This document shows positions 54,334 through 63,243 of a stretch of DNA of 64,000 nt, one piece after another (the first letter of the stretch is position 1; the number at the start of each line of letters is the position of its first letter). The DNA is from Bradyrhizobium sp. BTAi1 (GTDB lineage Bacteria > Pseudomonadota > Alphaproteobacteria > Rhizobiales > Xanthobacteraceae): contig NC_009485.1 of the NCBI RefSeq assembly GCF_000015165.1, positions 1,590,001 through 1,654,000 on the forward strand, given 5' to 3'. The position numbers were made by a program, and so were the translations under genes. Below the pieces are notes generated by a model, which saw only the letters and a program-made list of their open reading frames with translations, was not told where the DNA came from and did no database searches.

Positions 54334-54642
54334 ATGAAAACCGTCGTCGTCCGGTACAAGGTCAAGCCGGAAAAAGCCGAAGAAAACCAGAGGCTAATCC
54401 AAGAGGTTTTCGCGGAGCTCGGTGCCAAGGCCCCTGTCGGGCTGCAATATCTGGTGCTCCGCCTGGAAGATGACAGCTTTGTCCATTTGGCATCAGTGGC
54501 TGACAACGCACCGCAACTTGCGACTTTCTCCACATTTCAAAGGTTTCGCCGAGATGCGGAAGCGAGGCGCTTAACCGCGCCCGAGTCCCACAGCGCAACG
54601 ATCATAGGCAATTACCCGTCAGGCGACCGGTCGAGTCCCTAA
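54334..54642 (+). CDS. Small dimeric alpha/beta-barrel (monooxygenase-like) protein
   Basis: 102 residues from ATG 54334 with CGGGAG upstream. The start MKTVVVRYKVKPEKAEENQR, then LIQEVFAEL, resembles short ferredoxin-like (ABM/dimeric alpha-beta barrel) proteins of unknown activity. It begins only 28 bases after the IS630 remnant; the frame is open far upstream through that remnant but only as a shadow. Confidence 0.7.
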   Translation: MKTVVVRYKVKPEKAEENQRLIQEVFAELGAKAPVGLQYLVLRLEDDSFVHLASVADNAPQLATFSTFQRFRRDAEARRLTAPESHSATIIGNYPSGDRSSP

Positions 54643-54691
54643 GATCAGAACTGACGTAATCGCGTCTATCAAGGCGAGAGGAGATTTCGAG

Positions 54692-55099
54692 ATGATACTG
54701 CTTACGGGGGCCACAGGACTTGCAGGTTCCTTTGTCGCGCAGGAGTTCGTTCGTACTCAGCAACGCGTCAGGATTTTGGTGAGGAATCGGGCCAAGGTTG
54801 TGCACCTTGCATCGACTCCGACAGTCGACATCGTCGAGGGCGACATGTCGGAAAAAGGAAGCTTGCGCGCTGCGCTTGAAGGGGTCGCACGAGTGCTCAT
54901 GATTTCGGGACCCGATCCGCAGATGGTCGAGAAGCAGTGCACTTTCGTCGACGGGTGCAAGGAAGCCGGCGTTCGCCACGTGATCAAGTTCTCTGGTCTG
55001 GACAGGGCTGAGCCGGGCTCCATTGTGGCTCTTGTGGGTGTTCTGGTATCATCCCCCTATCCTCTAGGCAGGATCTTATTGATCCTCCTGGGAGGATGA
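54692..55099 (+). pseudogene. NmrA-like NAD(P)-binding protein, C-terminally truncated
   Basis: The frame gives 135 residues: MILLTGATGLAGSFVAQEFV (Rossmann nucleotide-binding start), RILVRN, a VDIVEGDMSE element and HVIKFSGL. NmrA-type proteins normally have 250-300 residues. After about residue 110 (FSGLDRAEPGS) the sequence changes to an unrelated hydrophobic stretch that coincides with a palindrome-rich segment. The substrate-binding half is lost. Confidence 0.75.
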
Positions 55100-55100
55100 T
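55048..55100. repeat. Nested palindromes
   Basis: The outer arms are ATCATCC (55048-55054) and GGATGAT (55094-55100). Inside are ATCCT-6-AGGAT (55059-55074) and ATCCTCC-TG-GGAGGAT (55082-55097). The segment sits at the break point of the NmrA-like gene. It may be the end of a small inserted element or a cluster of operator sites. The 270 bases downstream, to 55374, hold no convincing gene. Confidence 0.45.
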
Positions 55101-55374
55101 CGATTACGCTTGACTCGGATCTCGGCTAGGCCTATGTGGGCGCCTACGGTTCCGACGAGCGTTCGCGCGCGGGGATCGTCTCTCAACCTGAACAAAGCGC
55201 CATGGGCAGTACACCCTATGGCAGTGCCACTCCGATCAACCGATCAGGGTTGGCGTTGCCACAACATATCGAGATCGACCGCGACGACCGACGTTGCGTG
55301 AGGGTTGGTGGTCGCGCGTAGGCGACCGCGTTTCGCTCACCACCGCCGGCCGCCGGCGGCCCTGGAGGTGAGCG

Positions 55375-55902
55375 ATGTCAAAGAATCTCGCAAAAATCCC
55401 GATGCCTCAGCCACGGCGCAACGTGCCGTGCGTGATCGCGGCCTCCAATGACAACCGGCTAAACGTTGGTCGACCCGCGCGGCCGCGGCTCGCTTGTCAA
55501 TGCTCCTGCTCCCCTTCTCCCGACCGAGAGCGCTCGTTCGCTGTAACGGCTGTCCTGGTGCATGAAGTACACGGGCGGATGCGATTTGTCGTGTCGGCTC
55601 TCAAGGGTGATCATGCACAAGCTGCGGCACTGTGCGAGCACTTGCTCGCCACCCGGTCGGTGCAGACGACGCACTTCAATTCGGTCACTGGGAGCCTCGT
55701 CGTGACCTATGACCCACTTGTCGGCACACGGGACGTTGTGTTGCGGGCACTTGGCGAACTCGGCTGCTCGGTCATCCTGCCAACGCGGTCTTCTGGCGTC
55801 GGCCGTGAGCGTGAGTTTCGCGCCGCGACCTACTTCGGCAAAGCAGCGCTGCACTTTATCCTCGACCATGCTCTCGAAAGCGCGGTCGTCGCCATCCTGT
55901 GA
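55375..55902 (+). CDS. HMA2-like domain protein
   Basis: 175 residues from ATG 55375 (GGAGGTGAGCG upstream). A basic, Pro/Cys-containing N-terminus is followed from about residue 63 by a domain reading HEVHGRMRFVVSALKG and FNSVTGSLVVTYDP, which parallels the HMA2-type domains of the proteins at 58896-61607 (HxxxGRxRxxV, then a short strand pair). It has no CxxC metal site. A hydrophobic C-terminus (FGKAALHFILDHALESAVVAIL) may anchor it. It is probably a partner or relic of a P-type ATPase system. Confidence 0.6.
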   Translation: MSKNLAKIPMPQPRRNVPCVIAASNDNRLNVGRPARPRLACQCSCSPSPDRERSFAVTAVLVHEVHGRMRFVVSALKGDHAQAAALCEHLLATRSVQTTHFNSVTGSLVVTYDPLVGTRDVVLRALGELGCSVILPTRSSGVGREREFRAATYFGKAALHFILDHALESAVVAIL

Positions 55903-56030
55903 TGGTCCTCAACGAGCGCCGCAAGAGGCGCTCGTCATCAGGCGTATACCGCGGATGTTCTGATGTTCTTGACGGAAACGGCCGCGGCTCTCGAGAGAAA
56001 GCCCCTTTCGGCCACGAATTAAAAATCAGT

Positions 56031-56297
56031 TCAGTGGTTGCGATCCTCGGCCTTGGTGGGCATCGGTACGGCATCGCCGCGCACGCCCACGGAGGATGGC
56101 AATCCAAGGGTCTTGCGGAGAAGGGCGAGCGAGCTCGTTCCCAGATGTTGGATCCGAAGAATCTCCTTGTCCGGCGTTTCCCGTATTTCTCCGATCGTCG
56201 TCAAGCCTGCCGCAACGAGCGCCTCTCGCACCCTGAGCGGAAGTTCGACGTTCAGGATCGGCGTGTCATCCGGAAGTTCGGGAGATGGATCGATCAT
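56031..56297 (-). CDS. Stand-alone protein resembling RNA polymerase alpha C-terminal domain
   Basis: 88 residues. The core ILNVELPLRVREALVAAGL, TTIGEIRETPDKEILRIQHLG and SLALLRKTLG follows the alpha-CTD pattern of rpoA (L..S.R..N.L...GI.TIG.L......L..I.N.G..SL.EI...L). The usual rpoA N-terminal domain is absent. Such short proteins could bind DNA UP elements or regulators, or the fold may simply be a helix-hairpin-helix. It lies alone, downstream of the DUF445 gene and on the same strand. Confidence 0.65.
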   Translation of the reverse strand: MIDPSPELPDDTPILNVELPLRVREALVAAGLTTIGEIRETPDKEILRIQHLGTSSLALLRKTLGLPSSVGVRGDAVPMPTKAEDRNH

Positions 56298-56795
56298 GAC
56301 CGTTTCCGTTCCACCTGTTGACGATCGGCATTCCTGCGGTCTGCAAACGCAGTTCGGCCGCGTGCGCGAAAAAGGAGGATCGAGTCGATCGGTTCAGCCT
56401 CGTATTTGGCGGCAACATGCAGAGCGTAGGCCAGTTCAAGCGCCAAGCCTCATCCTCAAGGTCGCCTTGGGCATGCGAGACATATCATGCACCGTGGCGA
56501 GTTGAAAGACTCGCACCAGCACCAGCAGACGCCGTCGGCTCACCGGCAATCGTTTGGCTTTTGATCAAAGAAGGGCGCGAAGCATGGTCCGGCAACGACT
56601 GCTGCTGTTGCTGACTGCCGCGCTGCCGCTTCTCAGCAAGAGCGCCTGGCAGGGGAAAGGGAGTCAACTGCGATTGTCGAACTCGGTGGTGCTGGCGAAT
56701 GGGGGCTGCCGGGTGCTTCGAGTATTTCGCATCAAGAGCTCCGTATTGCGGAGTTCGACCTTTTGCGGGCACGATTCAAGGTTGGCGCGCACTCT
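56298..56795. other. Region without recognisable gene
   Basis: About 500 bases between the alpha-CTD-like gene and the end of the DUF445 gene. Open frames on both strands have no recognisable content. Confidence 0.35.
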
Positions 56796-58088
56796 CTAAT
56801 GAAACTCGCGTGCGACGGCAAAGATCAATAGGCCAACGAGGCCGCCGACCAACGTGCCGTTGATGCGGATATATTGCAGGTCGCGACCGACCTGCAGCTC
56901 GATCCGCTCGACCAGCGTTTCGGTGTCCCAATTCTCGACCACCTTGCGGATGAACGCCGCAATCTCGGCGCGCCGTGGCGCGACGGTGCGTAGCACCGCG
57001 ACGCGAAGCCACCGGTTGACGCCATCGTGGATACGCGCATCGTTGAGGAGCCGCTCGCCGATCGCGATCAACAGCTGTTCGATCATATCGGTGAGCCGCG
57101 CCTGTGTTGCCGCATCGTCGAGCCGGTCCTCGATGGCGAGAAGGAGCGCATCAATCTGTCCGGTGACCTGGTGGGTGCTCAGGAGATTCGCTTTGATCTC
57201 CTCGCCCCTGGCCGCCAGTCCCGGGTCGGTGGCGAGATCGTCGATCAGCCGGGTTACGGTCGCGGCGAGCTCGACACGCCAGGGATGGCCGGGCTCGCGC
57301 ATCTCGTCCAGAATCCGCCTCACGCCTGCGATGATCTTGTCGGCGAGAAGGCCGTCGATCCATTTCGGGATCAGGCGCGAGGTTTGCTTCGCGACCTTGG
57401 ATTTGATGAGCTCGCGGTTGTTCCCGAGTGCCGCGCTTGTGTGGTCGAGCAGGTGCTCGATGACCGTCTGCATCTCGCCATGGGCCCAGAGCAGCGAGAG
57501 CAGGCGGGAGGCGAGCGGGGCGGCGGGGACGGCTTCGATGCCGCGCCGCACGGCTTCGCCCATGAAGGCGTTGAAATCCTCGCGCGGCAGCGCGCGCAAC
57601 CCCCGCTGCAGCAACAGCGTGGCGCGTTGGGCGACATTGCGCGCATTGCCGCCGCGCAGGATCCAGCGCGCGACCCAGCCGGAGAAGTCGACATCTCTGA
57701 TGCGCTCGGCGAGCACCCGCGGCGAGAGGAAGTTGTTGGCTATGAAGCGGCCGATGGCGATGCCGATGCGCTCCTTGCTGTGTGGCACGATGGCGGTGTG
57801 CGGGATCGGCAGCCCAAGCGGGTGACGGAACAGGGCGACCACCGCGAACCAGTCGGCGCAGGCGCCGATCATCCCGGCCTCTGCAAAGGCGCGAAGATAA
57901 GCGAGCCAGGGCAACTCGCGCTCGCCGATTGACGTCAGGATGAAAAGCACCAGCATCAGCACGAGCAGCGCGGTGGCGAAGAAGCGCATACGGCGCAAGC
58001 CGGCGCGCCGCTCGCCCGCCATGGCACTCGGCGCGGGCGCAAGGACGCGCCGCAGCCGCGATGCGGCAAGATCAATGGCGGAGGGCAT
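56796..58088 (-). CDS. DUF445-family membrane protein
   Basis: 430 residues from ATG 58088, overlapping the EcsC gene by 17 bases; the frame is open to 58142. An N-terminal membrane segment (ATALLVLMLVLFILTSI) is followed by the family signature GMIGACADWFAVVALFRHPLGLPIPHTAIVP. A long helical body and a C-terminal membrane segment (INGTLVGGLVGLLIFAVA) complete it. The function of the family is not established. It is the last gene of the P-type ATPase operon. Confidence 0.85.
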   Translation of the reverse strand: MPSAIDLAASRLRRVLAPAPSAMAGERRAGLRRMRFFATALLVLMLVLFILTSIGERELPWLAYLRAFAEAGMIGACADWFAVVALFRHPLGLPIPHTAIVPHSKERIGIAIGRFIANNFLSPRVLAERIRDVDFSGWVARWILRGGNARNVAQRATLLLQRGLRALPREDFNAFMGEAVRRGIEAVPAAPLASRLLSLLWAHGEMQTVIEHLLDHTSAALGNNRELIKSKVAKQTSRLIPKWIDGLLADKIIAGVRRILDEMREPGHPWRVELAATVTRLIDDLATDPGLAARGEEIKANLLSTHQVTGQIDALLLAIEDRLDDAATQARLTDMIEQLLIAIGERLLNDARIHDGVNRWLRVAVLRTVAPRRAEIAAFIRKVVENWDTETLVERIELQVGRDLQYIRINGTLVGGLVGLLIFAVAREFH

Positions 58089-58899
58089 CGGACTTGCGCG
58101 CCGCAAGCTCGTCATAGCGGGCCCGGATATTGGCGCTGCCATAGCGGCGCTCGAGCCGACGCAAGGCGAAGTGGCCCTGTGCGATCCTCTGGAAATGATC
58201 CATGAAGATCATGTTTACCGTGGCGCCGCCAAGCGCGCCGAGCACCGGCAGCGCGCCGGCCGCGACCTTGTCGGAGACGACCAGGCCAAAGCGCGAGACG
58301 ATTTCGCTGACGAAACCTGCGACGACGGGCGCGGAGGCGTCGATTGCGCCGCGCTCCAGCGCCAGCGCCGCGACGTCATGAGTGTATTTTGAGATCAAGG
58401 CGCGGGCGGCATAGTAGCCGACGTCGATATTGTCGGCGTCGGGCTTGGCGCCATAAGCGAAGACCTCGAGACAGGCGAGCCGCGCCTCGAGGGTGGCGAG
58501 GTCCTCGCCCTGGTGCTGGGCGATCTCCGCGATCGCCCGCAGCATCAGCGTCGTCGTCATCGGCAGTTCGACCGCGAGCGCCCCAAAGCCGAACAGGCCG
58601 CTGACGCCGCCGGTGACGCCGGCGAGAAAGGAGGAGAAGCCGATCGCGGGCGTCCGCGGTGGCTTTTCGTCCAGCGTATCGACGGCGACTTCCAGTCCCT
58701 TCATGACGGCCTTGCGCACCAAGCCGCTGAGCTGCCGGTTCACGGGCTTGGGCAGGAAGCCGAGCACGCGATGCACCGGCACGCCGGCATAGTCGGCGAG
58801 CCTGGCCGCGAAATTCCGGCCTTCCAGCTGCCTGACCGCATTCTTTAGGGCGGCGTCGTCGGCCGGGGCGATGGCAAACAGGGTGACATCATCGGTCAT
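58072..58899 (-). CDS. EcsC-family protein
   Basis: 275 residues matching the EcsC family by length, the glycine-rich hydrophobic part (AGVTGGVSGLFGFGALAVELP) and the helix with AEIAQHQGEDLATLEARLACLEVFAYG. The start overlaps the ATPase stop by four bases (ATGA). EcsC was named from an ABC-transporter operon in Bacillus; its activity is unknown. Here it is coupled to a P-type ATPase and not to an ABC transporter. Confidence 0.85.
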   Translation of the reverse strand: MTDDVTLFAIAPADDAALKNAVRQLEGRNFAARLADYAGVPVHRVLGFLPKPVNRQLSGLVRKAVMKGLEVAVDTLDEKPPRTPAIGFSSFLAGVTGGVSGLFGFGALAVELPMTTTLMLRAIAEIAQHQGEDLATLEARLACLEVFAYGAKPDADNIDVGYYAARALISKYTHDVAALALERGAIDASAPVVAGFVSEIVSRFGLVVSDKVAAGALPVLGALGGATVNMIFMDHFQRIAQGHFALRRLERRYGSANIRARYDELAARKSDALRH

Positions 58900-61007
58900 T
58901 GGTAGCGCAGGATTGGGCGGATGCCGTTGCCGCTAGCGAGGATCGCCGAGCCGTTACTGATCAGCGCCGTGACCTCCGGCGTGATCAGCCCGCCCGGCAA
59001 TGCCAACGCCAGTGCGAGCGTGTTGAGCGCGGCGACGATCGCATAGTTCTGCTTGATGAGGCTGACCGCGCCTTGCGAAATTTCGATCGCCTTGACCAGC
59101 TTCCACAACGAATCCTCCATGAGGATCACGTCGGCGGATTCATGCGTGACTTCCGCGCCGTGTTTCATGGCGATGCCGACATCGGCAAAAGACAGTGCGG
59201 GCGAGTCGTTGATGCCGTCGCCAACCATGGCGACGCAGCGGCCCTCGCGTTGCAGCTCCTGGATTACGCTGGCCTTGTCGGCCGGCAACATGTCGGCAAA
59301 ATGGCGCGTCAGGCCGAGATCGCCGCAGACGGCGCGTGCGACCACCGCATTGTCGCCCGTCAGCATGATGGTGTTCCTGATGCCGCGCTCATGGAGCGTG
59401 CGGATCACTTGCGGGCTCTCGTCCCGGATCTTGTCCGAATAGGGCACGAGGCCGGCGAGCTTGCCATCGACGGCGATGTAGAGGCTGGAAAAACCGCGCT
59501 GGTCGAGGCCGGCGCGATCGCGCGCCGACCTCTCGGTCCGGATGCCGCTCTGGCGCATGAAGCGCTCGTTGCCGACGTGCAGGTAGTAGCCATTGACCTG
59601 GCCTTCGACGCCGAGCCCGATCCGGTACTTGGTCTCGTTGCAGGGCGGCACGTTGACGGCAAGTTGCCTTGCCTTGCTGCGCAGCGCCTCGGCGACGGGA
59701 TGCTGCAGCTTGGTCTCGGCGGCAGCCGCCAGCCCAAGCAGATGGTTCGGCGTGATGTGACCCTGGTAGGGGATGATATCGAGCACCGCAGGGTGGCCGT
59801 GGGTGAGGGTGCCGGTCTTGTCGAACACGATGGTGTCGATCTCGGCGAGCTTTTCCATATGGCCGCCGCTTTTGATGATAATGCCGGCGCGGGCGGCATG
59901 CGTCATCGACGACAACACTGCCGTCGGGGCGGCGACGCGAATCCCGGTGCCATAGTCGACAATGACAAGCGACAGGAAGCGGTTGAAGTCACCGGTCACG
60001 GCTGCGGTCGAGGCGGCGAGCGCGAGCGTCGGCGTCACCAGGCGGTCCGCGAAACGCTCCGCATGATTTTGCATCCGCGTGTCGCCTGTCGGCGCCGACT
60101 CCACCAGCCGCACGATCTGGCCCGCGGTGGTCGCGGCTCCGACGCGCAGCGCGCGCACGGTGATCTGGCCTTCGCGGATCACGGTCGCCGCGAATGCCGC
60201 CTCGCCTTTGCCGCGGCTGACCGGCAGGCCTTCACCGGTGATGGTCTTCTGGTCGATGGTCGCGTGGCCATCGACGATTTCGCCGTCGACCGGAATCATC
60301 TCGCCGGGATAGACCACAACGAGATCGCCGGCCTGCAGCTCGGCGGCGGAGACCGATACCACAGTATCGCCGAGTAGCACCCAGGCGGTCCTGGACTGGA
60401 ATTCAAGCAGCTCGCTGATCGCGCGCTTCGATCCGGCGGCGGTGAGATCGCGTATCCAGTCGCCGAGCTTGATCAGCCAGGTGATGATGCATCCGGCCAG
60501 CGGATTGCCCTGCATGACCGAAGAGGTGATGGCAAGCGTGTCGAGCACGTCGATATTGAGCCGGCGTTCGGTGTCCCAGACCTTCCAGGCGCGCCTTGCG
60601 ATCGGCAGCGCGTTGTAGAGCATCAAGGGCAGGTTGACCGCGGTGACCACGGGATTGGCGCTGAAGGCCATGAAGAGCGAGAGCGTGGGAAGCGCCATCG
60701 GCGAGTCTTTTGCGACCTCCGGCGGCTTTGCGGGCGGAGCGTCTTTCAGCGCCTGTGTGCAGAATGCTTTCACCTCGGACAGGCTTAAAGCCTTGAACCG
60801 CTCCAGCACTGCAAGCAGCATGCTCTCGTGGGCCGGGTCATATTCCAGCACCAGGCTCGCGCAGTCGTAATTGATCCGCGCGCTGCGCACGCCGGACTGC
60901 GCGCGCAGCCAATCCAGCAGCCTCTCGGCAAGTCTGCGATTGCGGCCGAGGTCGGGGACGTTGAGCCTGACGCGTCCGCGCATCGCATGTCGAAGGGAAT
61001 ATTCCAT
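58896..61007 (-). CDS. P1B-like P-type ATPase with atypical, cysteine-free metal motif
   Basis: 703 residues. The N-terminal HMA2-type domain (HAMRGRVRLNVPDL) has no CxxC. Actuator motif TGE is at 257-259, phosphorylation motif DKTGT at 396-400, the HP motif at 436-437 and the hinge GDGIND at 596-601. The membrane metal motif, usually CPC or a Cys/Ser-Pro variant, reads DYGTGIRVAAPTAV (351-364), with no Cys. The TM7-8 region has NYAIVAALNTLALALALPGG. All ATPase motifs are intact, but soft-metal transport through Cys is unlikely, so the substrate is open. It sits between the HMA2 gene (36-base gap) and EcsC (overlap). Confidence 0.9.
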   Translation of the reverse strand: MEYSLRHAMRGRVRLNVPDLGRNRRLAERLLDWLRAQSGVRSARINYDCASLVLEYDPAHESMLLAVLERFKALSLSEVKAFCTQALKDAPPAKPPEVAKDSPMALPTLSLFMAFSANPVVTAVNLPLMLYNALPIARRAWKVWDTERRLNIDVLDTLAITSSVMQGNPLAGCIITWLIKLGDWIRDLTAAGSKRAISELLEFQSRTAWVLLGDTVVSVSAAELQAGDLVVVYPGEMIPVDGEIVDGHATIDQKTITGEGLPVSRGKGEAAFAATVIREGQITVRALRVGAATTAGQIVRLVESAPTGDTRMQNHAERFADRLVTPTLALAASTAAVTGDFNRFLSLVIVDYGTGIRVAAPTAVLSSMTHAARAGIIIKSGGHMEKLAEIDTIVFDKTGTLTHGHPAVLDIIPYQGHITPNHLLGLAAAAETKLQHPVAEALRSKARQLAVNVPPCNETKYRIGLGVEGQVNGYYLHVGNERFMRQSGIRTERSARDRAGLDQRGFSSLYIAVDGKLAGLVPYSDKIRDESPQVIRTLHERGIRNTIMLTGDNAVVARAVCGDLGLTRHFADMLPADKASVIQELQREGRCVAMVGDGINDSPALSFADVGIAMKHGAEVTHESADVILMEDSLWKLVKAIEISQGAVSLIKQNYAIVAALNTLALALALPGGLITPEVTALISNGSAILASGNGIRPILRYQ

Positions 61008-61043
61008 GAAGCTCTCGATTTCGGCGGCCGGCCTTGAGCTTAA

Positions 61044-61607
61044 TCAGCCCGGCGCGAAAGCCTCCTCTTTCTCCGGAGCATCGGCCTCGCCCATATTGGC
61101 CTGGATCATGTTATTGAGCGCGAAGATCGACAGCGTGACCCAGACCGGGGTTGCGGCATTGGCGCCGACTTCGAAGATTGTGAAACCGGCAACGCCCACG
61201 GCGAGCACGATCTTCAGGTCGACGACGTTGCCAGTCGCTATCTTGATCTGGCGGTCGAAGTCCTTGAAGTAATCGACGACGACCTTTGCCGTATGCGAAT
61301 GCTCGGCGAGATATTCCGCTTCCTGCTCGATCCTGTTGGCGAGCACGTCGATCTCGTTGGTCGGCGGCTTGAACTGACCGCCGGTCTGGCGCTGCAACTG
61401 GCCATGAAATTGGTCGTGACGTTCGGTGTCGTAGTGCAGAACCACGCTGCCGGTGGTCGGATTGACGGTGACTTCCTCGATGCCTGGGATTGCGTTGAAC
61501 ATCTGCTGAATCTGCTCGATCAGCTCAGGGTTCTCCTTCACCTTCGGCACTTTCAGGCGAATGCGCCCAGGCACCTGATGGGCGATCTGCACCTTCATTT
61601 TCGTCAT
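61044..61607 (-). CDS. HMA2-domain membrane protein
   Basis: 187 residues from ATG 61607; the frame is open to 61691. An N-terminal HMA2-type domain (HQVPGRIRLKVPKV and VNPTTGSVVLHYD) lacks Cys ligands. A linker and a C-terminal hydrophobic part (DLKIVLAVGVAGFTIFEVGA and PVWVTLSIFALNNMI) follow. Gene order places it just before the ATPase. It may act as a separate regulatory or metal-delivery domain. Confidence 0.82.
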   Translation of the reverse strand: MTKMKVQIAHQVPGRIRLKVPKVKENPELIEQIQQMFNAIPGIEEVTVNPTTGSVVLHYDTERHDQFHGQLQRQTGGQFKPPTNEIDVLANRIEQEAEYLAEHSHTAKVVVDYFKDFDRQIKIATGNVVDLKIVLAVGVAGFTIFEVGANAATPVWVTLSIFALNNMIQANMGEADAPEKEEAFAPG

Positions 61608-61724
61608 CGGCGGTCTCTGGTTTTGTCGGGCCGCACCATTGCCACGCGTCCTGAACCCGCGCGCGGGTCCCGGACGCCGAATGGTCGTCAATCGGCCGCT
61701 TGCCTCGCTGACAAGCTGTCGGCC

Positions 61725-62144
61725 TCAGGCCGCGTGCTTCGTCGGCGGTTCGTCCGCCGCCGGCTCCTTGGCTGCCGCTTCGTTTTCGGCCTTCACCTCG
61801 GCGACGATATCGTGCACCTGCTCCTGCGCTTCGGCGAACATTTCCTTCGATTTCTGCGCCAGCTTGTAGGTGCCCCGCACCGTCGACTTGAACAGCGGAT
61901 TGAGCGCGCCGGCGAGCCGCGGGAAATATTTCGGTGCAGCGACCGCGGCAACGCCAAGCGCGATGCCGGGCAACAGCGCCGCCTCGAACACGGCCGCGCC
62001 GACGGCGACGACCGCAACGGTGGCAACGGCAGTTCTCAGCCCACTGTCTTCCTCGCCCTCGCGGACATGTCCCTCATGTGCTTCGGCCTCACGCGGGGCA
62101 GCCTCATCGGTCGAAAATGAAGCCTGGCCATTACCTGTCGGCAT
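61725..62144 (-). CDS. DUF5132-family protein
   Basis: 139 residues from ATG 62144; the frame is open to 62216. An acidic N-terminus precedes a hydrophobic glycine/alanine-rich segment (AALLPGIALGVAAVAAPKYFP). Next comes an amphipathic region (RSIRC-free frame reading FKSTVRGTYKLAQKSKEMFAEA), then a charged helical tail. This is the pattern I associate with DUF5132, whose function is unknown and which often neighbours P-type ATPases. It is the first gene of the five-gene minus-strand operon. Confidence 0.75.
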   Translation of the reverse strand: MPTGNGQASFSTDEAAPREAEAHEGHVREGEEDSGLRTAVATVAVVAVGAAVFEAALLPGIALGVAAVAAPKYFPRLAGALNPLFKSTVRGTYKLAQKSKEMFAEAQEQVHDIVAEVKAENEAAAKEPAADEPPTKHAA

Positions 62145-62825
62145 CCTAAAACCCCTTTTCTGTCGAACGCATAAACAGCGCAAACAACGGCCTCCTTGGA
62201 TAGGAGCCGAGTTCAATGACCTTACGACAGTTTTATGACAGTCATATCAACGTGGGGTGGGCATGCTTTTTTCGTTCACCGCCGCGAGCGACCGTCAGAC
62301 CGGATATCGCGCGCGAATGGTGCTCGCGCGCGTCAGCGGCGCGCCATGGCGACTCGCGTCTCCGGAGGCGATTTCAGTCGAATCGAGCGCACGCTCAACC
62401 GTCTCCGAAATCGCCGGTTCGAACTCGGCGGTAACTTTCGTCAGAGTGGGATCTGCTCTCGATCGCCATGTCGGTCATGGCGGCCGCGGCGGGCTTGCGC
62501 AACCGGAGCTCGGATGAGTGGACGCGCGAGTTCGAACTCGAAATCGCGTCGGCGAGAGCCGCCGGTGATGGTATCTGAATCACTGCGATGTGCGAGCTGT
62601 ATCAGTCTTGATTGCGCACGCGGCACGCGATGCTAGCTCTAGTCTGCCCTTGTTTTGATCGGCTGATCGCTATGCACATTGTTTCAGCATTTGCTAATTA
62701 TTCTTGCGAATTCTGAAGATTGGGATCAGCATTCGGACCCGAGGGACAACACGACGCCGGAGAGAGTCGTCGAAATGCCCGAACCTCGTCGGTTGCAGTT
62801 GTCTCGCTTCAGATGGAGGGGGCCG
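62145..62825. other. Promoter side of the ATPase operon; no recognisable gene
   Basis: About 680 bases. The part next to 62144 should hold the promoter of the five-gene operon. Open frames at 62257-62517 (plus) and 62395-62583 (minus) have no recognised content. No clear dyad or terminator was identified. Confidence 0.35.
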
Positions 62826-63050
62826 ATGTCTAGGACTTTCGTCCTCGTTGGTACGACGCTCGCGATCGCCGCCTCGCCGCTCTTGCTGGCTCAACCAGTG
62901 TCCGCGGGCGCATCCGCCAGCGCACCGTCGAAATATAGCCAGAGCCACCAAGTCGTGGTGGCGCATCAGGTGCTTCACCCGGTGAAGACTGACTACCCAA
63001 TCACGGAGTATTCGTCCTCCTCCGCGAAGAAGATGTCGCCACGGAAGTAG
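62826..63050 (+). CDS. Small secreted protein
   Basis: 74 residues from ATG 62826 with a strong SD (GGAGGGG). A signal peptide ends near VSA-GA (residue about 27). The short mature part is rich in Ser, His, Lys and Tyr (SQSHQVVVAHQVLHPVKTDYP). No family recognised. Confidence 0.55.
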   Translation: MSRTFVLVGTTLAIAASPLLLAQPVSAGASASAPSKYSQSHQVVVAHQVLHPVKTDYPITEYSSSSAKKMSPRK

Positions 63051-63243
63051 TCTCGACCGAGCGTCCGATTGATCGATTTGAGGTGATCGCCTGCTGTCAA
63101 TCGGCGTGTGCGCGCGCGGGCACGCTGGCCTGATCGAGAGGGTTGTTCCGGCGGACGAGGTCACGCGCTGTTGGCAGCACGACCGGGAGGAGGTCATCGA
63201 TCTCCTTTGCGGTCATGCCCGGCCGGACGCGCGGCTATTCGAT

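Noticed and set aside
56854..57932. Long plus-strand frames
   Set aside because: They are antisense to the DUF445 gene and Ser/Arg-rich in an out-of-frame manner.
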